NCBI GenBank assembly: GCA_963707515.1
Contig: CAVPQI010000001.1
Location: 1,178,001-1,242,000 of the forward strand
From: Sva-07 sp963707515
GTDB lineage: Bacteria > Actinomycetota > Acidimicrobiia > Acidimicrobiales > Ilumatobacteraceae
Direction: 5' to 3'
DNA length: 64,000 bases
In this document: one piece after another, positions 26,222 through 34,401 of the stretch
Layout of the letters: each line of letters begins with the position of its first letter
How positions within the stretch are numbered: position 1 is the stretch's first letter
The notes under the pieces: generated by a model
The model's input: only the letters and a program-made list of their open reading frames with translations
Database searches by the model: none
Told to the model about the DNA's origin: nothing
Translations under genes and position numbers: made by a program

Positions 26222-26866
26222 TTACGTGTAGAAGGGGTTCTCGCCGCTGGCGTGATCGGTGAGGTCACGCACCCGCTCGACGCCGTCGATGGCGTCGGCG
26301 AGCATCGTCTGCACGCCCTCGAGCATCGTCATCTTGCTCATCGAGCAGCCGTGGCAACCGCCACCCATGGTCAGGTATGCGGTGCCCTCGCCGTCGTGGC
26401 CGACGTAGGTGACGAAGCCGCCGTGGGCGGCGAGCGCCGGGTTGACCTCGCTGGCGACCAGCGCCTCGATCTCGGCGGACAGCTCGTCGTCGGCGACCAG
26501 GCCGTCGATCGACGGCGCGGCGGGCCGGTTGGGGTTGCGGATGACGAGACCCTGGGTGGTGGTGTAGTCGAGCGTCGCGCCGGTGAGCAGTTCGACGTCG
26601 GCGCCCGGGATGATCACCTTCATGCCCTCGTGGGTTCGCACTTCGTCGGTGAACGCCGCCGTGAGGTACTCGTCGAACGACAGGTCGTAGCGGAACTCCT
26701 CGCCCGGCTCGGAGGCGATCGCCAACCGCAGACCGAGCTTGTCGCCGTCGACCTCGTCGTCACGCAGCTCACGCAGGTGGTCGAGCGCTTCCGGCGTGAT
26801 CGAGATGATCGGCTCGCTGGTGTTGCTCGAGCCGGACTCGGCGGCCAACGCTTCCAGGGGGCTCAT
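26222..26866 (-). CDS. NfuA-like Fe-S cluster carrier (NifU C-terminal domain)
   Basis: 214 residues, two domains as in NfuA. The N-terminal degenerate A-type domain (about 20-115) includes IISITPEALDHLRELRDDEV and LLTGATLDYTTTQGLVIRNP; it lacks the A-type cysteines. The C-terminal NifU domain (about 125-200) carries the cluster-binding pair Cys171-x-x-Cys174 in TMGGGCHGCSMSKMTMLEGV, with HGGFVTYVGHDG before it. It carries 4Fe-4S clusters to target enzymes. TAACCT lies 6 nt before the ATG. Divergent from the cation transporter, with only 30 bp between the start codons. Confidence 0.93.
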   Translation of the reverse strand: MSPLEALAAESGSSNTSEPIISITPEALDHLRELRDDEVDGDKLGLRLAIASEPGEEFRYDLSFDEYLTAAFTDEVRTHEGMKVIIPGADVELLTGATLDYTTTQGLVIRNPNRPAAPSIDGLVADDELSAEIEALVASEVNPALAAHGGFVTYVGHDGEGTAYLTMGGGCHGCSMSKMTMLEGVQTMLADAIDGVERVRDLTDHASGENPFYT

Positions 26867-26872
26867 GGATCC

Positions 26873-26878
26873 AGGTTA
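26873..26878 (-). promoter_or_regulatory. TANNNT -10-like box of the NfuA-like gene
   Basis: TAACCT on the minus strand ends 6 nt before the ATG at 26866. It lies 6 bp from the opposing box TACGCT, giving a back-to-back promoter pair. Confidence 0.5.
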
Positions 26879-26884
26879 CCGGGG

Positions 26885-26890
26885 TACGCT
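26885..26890 (+). promoter_or_regulatory. TANNNT -10-like box of the cation transporter gene
   Basis: TACGCT ends 6 nt before the GTG at 26897. Any -35 element would fall inside the opposing gene. Confidence 0.5.
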
Positions 26891-26896
26891 CGGTCG

Positions 26897-27847
26897 GTGA
26901 CCGAGGGCAGCCGTCGGGCGATCTTCGCGGCCTTCTTCGCCAACCTCGGCATCGCCGTCAGCAAGTTCGTCGGCTTCTTGATCACCGGGTCGGCGAGCCT
27001 CCTCGCCGAGGCGGTCCACTCGGCGGCCGACACCGGCAATCAGCTGTTGCTGTTCCTCGGTGGTCGACGTGCGCAGCGCGACGCGACGCCCGAACACCCC
27101 TTCGGATTCGGGCGCGAACGCTTCTTCTGGGCCTTCGCCGTCGCCCTCGTGCTGTTCTCGATGGGCGGCATGTTCGCCCTCTACGAGGGCATCCAGAAGT
27201 TCCGCGACCCGCACGAGGTCGAGAGTCTCGGCGTCGCCGTCGGGATCCTCGTCGTGGCGATCTGCCTCGAATCGTTCTCCCTGCGCACCGCGATCCGCGA
27301 GTCGAACCACGTGCGCCCGGCGGGGATGGGTTGGTGGCGGTTCATCCGCACGACCAAGCAGCCCGAACTGCCGGTCGTCCTGCTCGAGGACACCGGGGCG
27401 CTCACGGGCCTCGGTTTCGCCCTCGTCGGTGTGGTGCTCGCCCACGTCACCGGAGACGCCCGCTGGGACGCCGCCGGATCGATGGCCATCGGGATCCTGC
27501 TCGTGGTCATCGCCATCGTCCTCGTGGTGGAGATGAAGAGCCTGCTGATCGGCGAGGCGGCGAGCGACGAGACCCGTGCGGCGATCGCCGCGGCGATCGA
27601 GTCGGTCGACGACGTCGACGCCCTGATCCACTTCCGCACCGAGCACCTCGGCCCCGACGAGATCCTGCTCGGCGCGAAGATCGAGTTCTCGTCGGCACTG
27701 ACTGCCGACGAGCTCGTCGCTGCCATCAACCGCACGGAGGACACGATCCGCGCCGCGGTGCCCTCGGCCAAGGTGATCTACCTCGAGCCCGACCTCTGCC
27801 GCGACCCGACGGACGAGCCCGCGTCGGATGGCGCCGTCGGCACATGA
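26897..27847 (+). CDS. cation diffusion facilitator transporter
   Basis: 316 residues, six membrane helices and a cytoplasmic tail. CDF fold: FANLGIAVSKFVGFLITGSA is helix 1 and LLAEAVHSAADTGNQLLLF carries the HxxxD metal site in helix 2. In helix 5 the site reads LLEDTGALTGLGFALV, so Glu replaces the usual His of HDxxxD, as in ZnT9-type members. The C-terminal domain (VDDVDALIHFRTEHLGPDEI) is the ferredoxin-like cytoplasmic part. Probably exports Zn, Mn or Fe; the His-to-Glu change makes the metal uncertain. Its TGA overlaps the ATG of the EamA gene. Confidence 0.9.
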   Translation: MTEGSRRAIFAAFFANLGIAVSKFVGFLITGSASLLAEAVHSAADTGNQLLLFLGGRRAQRDATPEHPFGFGRERFFWAFAVALVLFSMGGMFALYEGIQKFRDPHEVESLGVAVGILVVAICLESFSLRTAIRESNHVRPAGMGWWRFIRTTKQPELPVVLLEDTGALTGLGFALVGVVLAHVTGDARWDAAGSMAIGILLVVIAIVLVVEMKSLLIGEAASDETRAAIAAAIESVDDVDALIHFRTEHLGPDEILLGAKIEFSSALTADELVAAINRTEDTIRAAVPSAKVIYLEPDLCRDPTDEPASDGAVGT

Positions 27848-28815
27848 CCGACGTCGCCGCCCCGACCGAGGCCGAGCAGGCAGCCGCACGCGCCCGCGCC
27901 CTCGGGCTCACCGCGATGGTCGTCGCCGTGATCGCCTTCTCCACCAGCTCGCCGCTGATCAAGTGGTCGGCGTCGACGGGTGCGGTCGTCGCCTTCTGGC
28001 GGATGGTCGGCGCGGTCATCGCCTGGTGGACGGTGCTGCTGGTCCTGCACCTCACGTCGGGCCGGCCGTTCCCGTCCACGAGGACCTGGAAGCTGTCGAT
28101 CGCCCCGGGCCTGTTCTTCGGCGCCAACATCGCCATCTTCTTCACCGCCGTGAACAAGACGTCGATCGCCCATGCCGAGTTCCTCGCCGCACTCAGCCCG
28201 CTGATCCTCCTGCCCGCCGGCGCGGTGCTGTTCGGCGAACACCCCGACTGGCGGGCGCTGCGCTGGGGGCTGATCTCGGTGATCGGCGTCGTGTTGGTGC
28301 TCTTCTTCGGCCCCGCGCAGGGCGCGGCCACGTTGGGCGGCGACCTGTTGATGATCATCGTCGTCAGCTGCTGGGTGTGTTACCTGCTGACCTCGAAACA
28401 GGCCCGCTCGAGTGGCGTCGGCACGATCGACTTCATGTCCTGCATGATGCCGATCGGGCTGTTCACCGCCGGCCCGATCGCCATGTCGGTCGCCGGCTCG
28501 GACATCTTCGGGCTCTCCGGGCGGGGCTGGCTGGTCGTCGCCATCCTCGTCGTCATGACCGGGATGCTGTCGCACGCCTGCATCGTGTTCGCCCAGAAGC
28601 AGATCCCGGTGGCGACGATCGGGATCATGCAGACCGCCCAGCCGGCTCTGGCGGTGTTCTTCGCCTTCGTCTTCCTCGACGAGGAGGTGCGCGCACCGCA
28701 GATCGTCGGGATGGTGCTGGTGATCGTCGGCCTGGCGATGTTCACGTGGCGCGCCCAGCGACGGGCGGCGACGGCGGCGGCCGCGGCATCGATGACGCCG
28801 GTCGACACCGTCTGA
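27844..28815 (+). CDS. EamA/DMT-family transporter
   Basis: 323 residues with ten predicted membrane helices in two EamA halves. The first opens LTAMVVAVIAFSTSSPLIKW with FWRMVGAVIAWWTVLLVL; the second has GDLLMIIVVSCWVCYLL and MQTAQPALAVFFAFVFLDEE. The conserved glycine- and proline-containing edges of the drug/metabolite family are present. Such proteins export amino acids or other small metabolites; the substrate is unknown. The start overlaps the CDF gene by 4 nt (ATGA), which argues for co-expression. Confidence 0.9.
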   Translation: MTDVAAPTEAEQAAARARALGLTAMVVAVIAFSTSSPLIKWSASTGAVVAFWRMVGAVIAWWTVLLVLHLTSGRPFPSTRTWKLSIAPGLFFGANIAIFFTAVNKTSIAHAEFLAALSPLILLPAGAVLFGEHPDWRALRWGLISVIGVVLVLFFGPAQGAATLGGDLLMIIVVSCWVCYLLTSKQARSSGVGTIDFMSCMMPIGLFTAGPIAMSVAGSDIFGLSGRGWLVVAILVVMTGMLSHACIVFAQKQIPVATIGIMQTAQPALAVFFAFVFLDEEVRAPQIVGMVLVIVGLAMFTWRAQRRAATAAAAASMTPVDTV

Positions 28816-28868
28816 ACGCCCGTCGCAATCGCCCGACGAGCGTTCGCCTCCCGGACGGGTGGGTGTCG

Positions 28869-28884
28869 CCTCGCAGCTGCGAGG
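28869..28884. promoter_or_regulatory. 16-bp perfect palindrome upstream of surE
   Basis: CCTCGCAGCTGCGAGG ends 8 nt before the surE ATG. It could be an operator or a leader hairpin. No other copy was noticed. Confidence 0.35.
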
Positions 28885-28892
28885 ATGTCTGG

Positions 28893-29726
28893 ATGCGCAT
28901 CCTCGTGACCAACGACGACGGCATCGATTCGACCGGCTTGCACGTGCTCGCTCGGGCGATGTGCGGCCTGGAGGGTGACCACGAGGTGGTGATCGTCGCG
29001 CCCGACCAGGAGTACTCGGGTGCCAGCTCGGCGCTCGGCGCCCTGCACCTGATCCAGCCGGAGGTCCGTCGGGCCACGATCGGCGGATTCGACGGCGACG
29101 TCTGGAAGGTCACCGGGCCGCCGGCGCTGTGTGTCATGTTCGCTCGGCTGGGTGCGTTCGGCGCGCCGTTCGACCTCGTCGTCTCGGGGATCAATCCCGG
29201 CGCCAACGTCGGCCGCGCCGTCTACCACTCCGGCACGGTCGGAGCGACCTTGACCGGCCGCAGCGGTGGCATCTCCGGCGTTGCCGTCAGCCAGGAGGTG
29301 ACCGGCTTCGGCGTCGAGGGTCAGGCGTGGGACGAGTCGCTGGCGTCGCAGCACTGGGACACCGCGGCGCTCGTCGCCCAGCACATCGTCCAGGCGTTGC
29401 TCGACGGCCTTCCCGAGGATCCGGTCGTCGTCAACGTCAACGTGCCCGACGTCCCCGTCGACCGGCTGCGCGAGTGGCAATTCGGTCGGGTCGGTCGACG
29501 ACCGCCGCGGACGGTGGCCGACGCCAACCTGATCCCGATCCCGGGCCACGAGGATGCGTTCACGGTCGAGATGGCGTGGGGCGCCCCGGAGATGCTCGAC
29601 CCGGAGACCGACGGTGGGATCATCGAGCGCGGCGACGTGTCGATCACCTATCTGACGCGCTTCGACCACGAGGAGCGCGACGACCTCGGCTGCATCCCCG
29701 AGGCGCTCGACGCGCTCCTCGGCTGA
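28893..29726 (+). CDS. surE: 5'/3'-nucleotidase SurE
   Basis: Metal-dependent nucleoside monophosphatase, 277 residues, within the family range of 250-270 plus a short tail. MRILVTNDDGIDSTGLHVLA carries the metal pair Asp8-Asp9. The Ser ligand is in YSGASSALGALHLIQPE, and the Asn ligand in SGINPGANVGRAVYHSGTV. The late motif is VVNVNVPDVP. It dephosphorylates 5' and 3' nucleotides and may help in stress survival. Convergent with the next gene, with only 9 nt between stops. Confidence 0.95.
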   Translation: MRILVTNDDGIDSTGLHVLARAMCGLEGDHEVVIVAPDQEYSGASSALGALHLIQPEVRRATIGGFDGDVWKVTGPPALCVMFARLGAFGAPFDLVVSGINPGANVGRAVYHSGTVGATLTGRSGGISGVAVSQEVTGFGVEGQAWDESLASQHWDTAALVAQHIVQALLDGLPEDPVVVNVNVPDVPVDRLREWQFGRVGRRPPRTVADANLIPIPGHEDAFTVEMAWGAPEMLDPETDGGIIERGDVSITYLTRFDHEERDDLGCIPEALDALLG

Positions 29727-29735
29727 ACGCCTCGC

Positions 29736-31202
29736 TCAGCCGGCGGTCGCCGCGGGCGCGCTGTGCACGGCGGCCTGGTGCAGCGCGCCGAAGCCGTCGA
29801 TGTCCACCCGGCTCCGGTCGAGGGACCGGAACGTGAGCACGTCGCCGTCGAGCAGCAACAGACCGCTCGAGTCGGCTGACCACGGATCGGTGGGGTACCC
29901 GGTCCAGCTCTCGAGTTGGATCTCGATCACCAGCTGCCCGGTGGCGAGGTCGTGCACGAGCCAGCTCGGCGGGCCCGTCGCCGGGAAGGCCATCACCGCC
30001 ACCCGCGCTCCGTCGGGGCTGAGGCGCGGCATGTCGAAGCCATAGGGACCGAGGTCGTCGAGCACCGGGGCCACCGGCACCACCTCCCCGGTCACGAGGT
30101 CCATCCGCTCGTAGCCGCAGACGAGTGTCTCGTCGCACGTCTGGACGAGGGCGTGGTTGGCCCCGCCGCCGACCGACGAGCCGGGGTGGATCCGGCGGGC
30201 CGCCCCGCCACCGACGGGTTGACGGGCGTAGACACCGCCGGGCGCGTTGGCGATCAATTCACCGGTGGGTGACATGACGGCGCCCCACATCCCCTGGCGA
30301 TCGAACCATGGTGCATCGATCGGCGTGACGGTTCCGTCGGGCGCCAGGAGGATGGTGTGCGGTGGCTCGAGGCCCGCGTCGTCTCGCACGGAGAGGACGA
30401 AGTCACCGTTCGACGGCCGGGCACGGATGCCGTCGACCCACCCGACCTCGACCTCGATGGCCGGCAGGCCGTCGCGCAGGAGCAGCACGTCGTCCATGCC
30501 GGTGACGGCGATCGTGTCGCCGGCGACGGCGAGCTGCCCCGCGCCGTCCCAGTTCCCCTCGATGGCGACGCTGCGCACCTCACCCGAGGGCAGGTCGAGC
30601 CGGTGCAGCCCACTGGCGGTGAGGAGCACGACCTCCGTCGGTGCACTGATCGTGTCCAGCGGCGCGTCGACGGGGATCCACCACGTCGTCCACGGCACGG
30701 TCCTCCCGAGCGCCAGGGTCTCCAAGGCGGGCCGGATGACCGCGGCCCCGAAGCCGTCGTCCGCACCACCCGCATCGACGATTCGCACGGCGACGCTCGG
30801 CGCCGTGGTGGTGCGCGGGACGTTCGACCGCGAGGTCGCCGGCTTGGTCGTGGTCGTCGACGCCTTCGTCGTCTCGACGTCGCTGGTGGCGGTCGCTTCC
30901 GCCGCGAGGTCTCGATCGTCGCCGCCGCCACCGAGCGTCAAGACGGCGACGACGCCGATCGCCAGGACGCCCGCCGCACCGAGCACCGCCGCCCGGGCGT
31001 GGTGGGTGCGGTGCGCGGCGGAGGGTGGTTCGTCTCGGCGATCGCTCTCCGCGAGGTCCCACGGCGGCGTCGATGTCGCCTGGTCTCGTGGCGTGGCGGG
31101 TTCGTCGGGCTCGCTGCGTCGCGTGAAGGTGGGCGCCGGTTGCTCGGGGGGCATCCAGTCGTCGCGCGTCCACGGTGATTCGTGGTCAGCCCCCTCGTCC
31201 AC
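29736..31202 (-). CDS. membrane-anchored secreted protein with beta-propeller-like repeats
   Basis: 488 residues, family not recognised. The long hydrophilic cytoplasmic N-terminus (1-68, rich in Pro, Asp, Arg) is followed by one membrane helix (AAVLGAAGVLAIGVVAVLTL). A Ser/Thr linker (TKASTTTTKPATSRSNVPRT) comes next. The extracellular part holds repeated strand patterns such as GLHRLDLPSGEVRSVAIEG, YERMDLVTGEVVPVAPVLDD, MPRLSPDGARVAVMAFPATG and WSADSSGLLLLDGD. This resembles WD40/PD40-type propellers (TolB-like), probably sensing or binding at the cell surface. Convergent with surE. Confidence 0.78.
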   Translation of the reverse strand: MDEGADHESPWTRDDWMPPEQPAPTFTRRSEPDEPATPRDQATSTPPWDLAESDRRDEPPSAAHRTHHARAAVLGAAGVLAIGVVAVLTLGGGGDDRDLAAEATATSDVETTKASTTTTKPATSRSNVPRTTTAPSVAVRIVDAGGADDGFGAAVIRPALETLALGRTVPWTTWWIPVDAPLDTISAPTEVVLLTASGLHRLDLPSGEVRSVAIEGNWDGAGQLAVAGDTIAVTGMDDVLLLRDGLPAIEVEVGWVDGIRARPSNGDFVLSVRDDAGLEPPHTILLAPDGTVTPIDAPWFDRQGMWGAVMSPTGELIANAPGGVYARQPVGGGAARRIHPGSSVGGGANHALVQTCDETLVCGYERMDLVTGEVVPVAPVLDDLGPYGFDMPRLSPDGARVAVMAFPATGPPSWLVHDLATGQLVIEIQLESWTGYPTDPWSADSSGLLLLDGDVLTFRSLDRSRVDIDGFGALHQAAVHSAPAATAG

Positions 31203-31288
31203 AGCGCCAGTCTGACACCTCGGTCGCCACGGCGCTCGGCGACGCCGCAGGCGTGTGATCCGACGTCGGCGGGGGCAAGCTGGTGACC

Positions 31289-31684
31289 ATGAGTGACGCT
31301 GCGGTCCCCACCGACGAGGAGTTGCAGGAGCGTCTGACGCCCCTGCAGTACGACGTCACGCAGCGAGCGGGCACCGAGCGTGCCTTCTCCGGCGTGTATT
31401 GGGACACCAAGGAGCCCGGCGTCTACCACTGCATCGTGTGTGACACGGCGCTGTTCTCGTCGGACACCAAGTACGACTCGGGTTCCGGCTGGCCGAGCTT
31501 CACCGAGGCCATCGATCCCGCCAAGGTGACGCTGGTCGAGGACCGGTCACACGGCATGGTGCGCGTCGAGGCCCGTTGCGCCACGTGCGGTGCCCATCTG
31601 GGTCATGTGTTCCCCGACGGGCCCGGTCCGAGCGGCGAGCGTTACTGCATGAACTCTGCGTCGCTCGACCTGAAGCCGGAGTAG
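31289..31684 (+). CDS. msrB: peptide-methionine (R)-S-oxide reductase
   Basis: Repairs oxidised methionine (R-epimer) in proteins. 131 residues. Zinc cysteines are Cys48 and Cys51 (YHCIVCDTALFSS) and Cys97 and Cys100 (ARCATCGAHLGHVFPDGPGP). The catalytic Cys120 is in GERYCMNSASL. DSGSGWPSFTEAI is a family hallmark. There is no signal peptide, so it is cytoplasmic. ATG 31289 is chosen; a GTG two codons upstream is equally possible. A hairpin follows the stop codon directly. Confidence 0.97.
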   Translation: MSDAAVPTDEELQERLTPLQYDVTQRAGTERAFSGVYWDTKEPGVYHCIVCDTALFSSDTKYDSGSGWPSFTEAIDPAKVTLVEDRSHGMVRVEARCATCGAHLGHVFPDGPGPSGERYCMNSASLDLKPE

Positions 31685-31716
31685 CGAACGGTCGGAACCC
31701 GTCGCCGACCGTTCGT
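31685..31716. terminator. hairpin after msrB
   Basis: CGAACGGTCGG and CCGACCGTTCG pair perfectly (11 bp) around a 10-nt loop, starting right after the msrB stop codon. The arms resemble the GGGG-core palindromes but the core is lost. No T tract. Confidence 0.6.
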
Positions 31717-31722
31717 TAGTGT
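31717..31722 (+). promoter_or_regulatory. TANNNT -10-like box
   Basis: TAGTGT ends 7 nt before the ATG at 31730, immediately after the hairpin. Confidence 0.45.
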
Positions 31723-31729
31723 CGCCGCA

Positions 31730-32635
31730 ATGGCGACCGACTGGGGCGACGACGAGCTGCGGCTGACACCGCAGGTCAGCGTGCTCGTCGGCACCGCCAA
31801 CGGTGCCTACCCGTCGGGCAACTCGCTGCTCGTGCGCGGCGCCGGCGAGGCGGTGCTCATCGACCCGTCGATGGCGGTCGTCGAACGCGGCGGGGCACCC
31901 GTCGGCGTCGACGCCATCCTCAACTCCCACAGCCACGAGGATCACGTTGCCGGCAACGGCCTGTTCCCCGACGCCCGCGTCCACGTGCACCACGACGACC
32001 TCCCAGGCGTGCGCTCGATCGACGGGTTGATGGAGGTCTACGGGCTCAGGGGCACGGCGCGGACAGCGTTCGAGCAGGTGGTCGTCGAGCAGTTCCACTT
32101 CACCCCGCGCCCCGACGCCACCGGGTTCGGCGACGGGCACGTCTTCGATCTCGGCGGATCGGTGACCGTCGAGGCGGTGCACCTCCCGGGCCACACCCGC
32201 GGCCACAGCGGCTTCCGCATGGACGGCGTGTTCTTCCTCTCCGACATCGACCTCACCGGCTTCGGTCCGTACTACGGCGACGTGTGGAGCGACCTCGAGG
32301 ACTTCGAGGCGAGCCTCGCCAAGGTCCGCGACGAGGAGGCCGACTTCTACGTCACGTTCCATCACAAGGGCGTCATCGAGGGACGCGACACGTTCGTGGC
32401 GATGCTCGACGACTTCGCCGCCGTGATCGACCGCAGGCACCGGGCGATGCTCGAGTTCCTCACCGAGCCGCGCACGCTCGACGACATGCGCGCCCACCGG
32501 TTCATCTACCGGCCACACGTGCAGTCGGCCTTCACCGACAGCGTCGAGTTGCGCAGCGCCGACCTGCACGTCGCCCGCATGTTGCGCCGCGGCGAAGCCG
32601 TCGAAGTCGAGCCCGGCCGGTTCCAAGCGGCCTGA
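31730..32635 (+). CDS. metallo-beta-lactamase-fold hydrolase
   Basis: 301 residues. It contains the metal motif HSHEDH (His67, His69, Asp71, His72), a third His in HLPGHTRGHSGF and the bridging Asp in FFLSDIDLTGFG. A winged helical C-terminus (RRHRAMLEFLTEPRTLDDMR) follows, as in the glyoxalase II / LACTB2-like branch. The fold hydrolyses thioesters, lactones or nucleic acids; the substrate is unknown. The C-terminal part suggests the LACTB2-type group. Own promoter box upstream; the five-unit inverted-repeat array lies 45 nt downstream. Confidence 0.88.
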   Translation: MATDWGDDELRLTPQVSVLVGTANGAYPSGNSLLVRGAGEAVLIDPSMAVVERGGAPVGVDAILNSHSHEDHVAGNGLFPDARVHVHHDDLPGVRSIDGLMEVYGLRGTARTAFEQVVVEQFHFTPRPDATGFGDGHVFDLGGSVTVEAVHLPGHTRGHSGFRMDGVFFLSDIDLTGFGPYYGDVWSDLEDFEASLAKVRDEEADFYVTFHHKGVIEGRDTFVAMLDDFAAVIDRRHRAMLEFLTEPRTLDDMRAHRFIYRPHVQSAFTDSVELRSADLHVARMLRRGEAVEVEPGRFQAA

Positions 32636-32680
32636 TCCGGCTGGACGCGCCTGCGCTGCCGTGTCCCCCGCGCCCGGCAG

Positions 32681-32969
32681 GCGATGAGCAAACGGACCGC
32701 ACGCCGGGCCACTCCCTCATCGCGCCAAGCACCTTCCGGCCGGCGATGAGCGAACAGACCGCACCCCGGGCCACTCCCTCATCGCGCCAAGCGTCGGTCC
32801 GGCGGGCGATGAGCGAACAGACCGCACCCCGGGCCACTCCCTCATCGCCAAGATCGCCAGCACCGCGATGAGCGAACGGACCGGGCCCCGGGCTACTCCC
32901 TCATCGCGCCAAGCGCGGTTCGGCAGGCGATGAGCGAACGGACCGGGCCGCGGCCCACTCGCTCATCGC
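32681..32969. repeat. array of five 43-bp inverted-repeat units
   Basis: Units at 32681-32723, 32743-32785, 32806-32848, 32865-32907 and 32927-32969 are each exactly 43 bp, all in the same orientation, with a period of 59-63 bp. Each begins GCGATGAG and ends CTCATCGC. In unit 5 the outer stem is 11 bp and the centre GGGCCGCGGCCC is itself a perfect palindrome. The 16-20-bp gaps share GCCAAGC at the left and CGGC at the right, so they are not unique spacers. The array fills the gap between the convergent hydrolase and M20 genes (32636-32999), which holds no gene. REP/BIME-like. Confidence 0.9.
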
Positions 32970-32999
32970 GACGGCGGGGGCTCGGCGTGGGCAGGAACG

Positions 33000-34397
33000 T
33001 CAGGAGCTGAGGAGGTCGGTGGCGACGTCGTGCCACAGGCGTGTCGTCAGACCGAGCGACTCGACGTCGATGCGTTCGTCGTTGCCGTGAAAGCGGGCAC
33101 CGAACTCGCCGGCGTCGAGGCCCGGGCTGAACAGGCCGGCGCCGTACGCGACCGCTCCCATCTCGCGGTAGATGCGGGCGTCGGTGAAGCCGACGATGAA
33201 CTGCGGGCTCAGCCGGGCGCCGGGGAAGGGCACGTTGACGGCGCGCTGCAGCGAGTCCCACAACGGCGTGTCGGCGCGGCTGATCGAGGCCGGATCGTTC
33301 ATCAACGCCGTCACCTCGACCTCGTCGGCGAGGTCGCCGAGGGCGGCGCGGAGGTGGGCGGCGACGTCGTCGGGCCCTTCCCCCGGCATCGTCCGCACGT
33401 CGACGTCGATGACGACGACGTCGGGGATCGTGTTGACCTTCATCCGCCCGCCGCCCGACTCGCTGCCGTCGACGAGGTTCGGCGAGAACGTCGTGTGGGT
33501 GCAGGCATGGAAGTGGGAGGCGATCGCCGTGTTGGGGATGGCGTCGAGCGCCGCGTCGATCTGCGTCGGATCGAGCAGCGGCGCCTTCATCTCGTCGGGC
33601 AGCCCGAGCGACTCGACGCGGGCCGCCCACAGCTCGTGGAAACGTGGCTCGGGGCGGTAGTCGTGCAGTCGCTGGATGACGGCGGCCGCCTTGACGAGCG
33701 CGTTGTCGCGCCGGAAGGGCGCCGAGCCGTGACCGGGGGTGCCGCGCACCCGCAGCCGGCGCCAGGCGACGCCCTTCTCGGCGATGTTGATGCCGATCGC
33801 CGGTGCGGTCTCCGGCCCGGAGTGGAGGCCACCGTTCTCGGTCAGCACGTAGTCGGCACGGATCGCGTCGGGATGATGGTCGGCCATCCAGCGCGCCCCG
33901 TAGCTACTGCCGGCCTCCTCGTCGGCGACGCCGAAATAGACCAGGTCGCCGCGGGGCCGGAAGCCGGAGCGGGCGAGGTGGCGGAAGGCAACCGCCATCG
34001 AGGCGGTGAGGTTGAGCATGTCGACGGCGCCGCGTCCCCACACCTCCGGTCCGTCACCGCTGTCGATCAGCTCGCCGCCGAACGGATCCTCCCGCCACCC
34101 CGACGGGGTCACCGGCACGACGTCGGTGTGCCCCATCAGGCACAGCGACGGCGCGTCGGGATCGCTCCCTTCGATCCGGCCGACGATCGAGATCCGCCCG
34201 GGGGCCGCCTCGTACCGCTCGACCTGCACGCCACCGCCCTCGATCACCTGCTGCAACACGTCGGCGTTGCGCACCTCCTCGCCCGACGACTCGGTGCCGT
34301 CGTTGACGCAGCGGTTGCGGATCAGCGACTGCAGCAGCTCGACCGTCTCGTTGGTGAGGCCCTGGAGCTGACGATCATCGAGCGACGGCGGCGACAT
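33000..34397 (-). CDS. M20-family metallopeptidase
   Basis: 465 residues. Di-zinc peptidase or deacylase with the ligands His in LCLMGHTDVVPVTPSGWRED, Asp in VWGRGAVDMLNLTASMAV, Glu-Glu in FGVADEEAGSSYGARWMADH and a late His in FGARFHGNDERIDVESLG. The dimerisation domain lies around 185-330 (VAWRRLRVRGTPGHGSAPFR). It belongs to the ArgE/DapE/CPG2 clan; a carboxypeptidase or N-acyl-amino acid hydrolase role is likely. It starts 4 nt after the hrpA stop, so it is probably the second gene of that operon. Confidence 0.92.
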   Translation of the reverse strand: MSPPSLDDRQLQGLTNETVELLQSLIRNRCVNDGTESSGEEVRNADVLQQVIEGGGVQVERYEAAPGRISIVGRIEGSDPDAPSLCLMGHTDVVPVTPSGWREDPFGGELIDSGDGPEVWGRGAVDMLNLTASMAVAFRHLARSGFRPRGDLVYFGVADEEAGSSYGARWMADHHPDAIRADYVLTENGGLHSGPETAPAIGINIAEKGVAWRRLRVRGTPGHGSAPFRRDNALVKAAAVIQRLHDYRPEPRFHELWAARVESLGLPDEMKAPLLDPTQIDAALDAIPNTAIASHFHACTHTTFSPNLVDGSESGGGRMKVNTIPDVVVIDVDVRTMPGEGPDDVAAHLRAALGDLADEVEVTALMNDPASISRADTPLWDSLQRAVNVPFPGARLSPQFIVGFTDARIYREMGAVAYGAGLFSPGLDAGEFGARFHGNDERIDVESLGLTTRLWHDVATDLLSS

Positions 34398-34401
34398 CGC
34401 G

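Noticed and set aside
32681..32969. CRISPR array
   Set aside because: Units are 43 bp with 16-20-bp gaps that share sequence at both ends, the units vary internally, and no cas gene is nearby.
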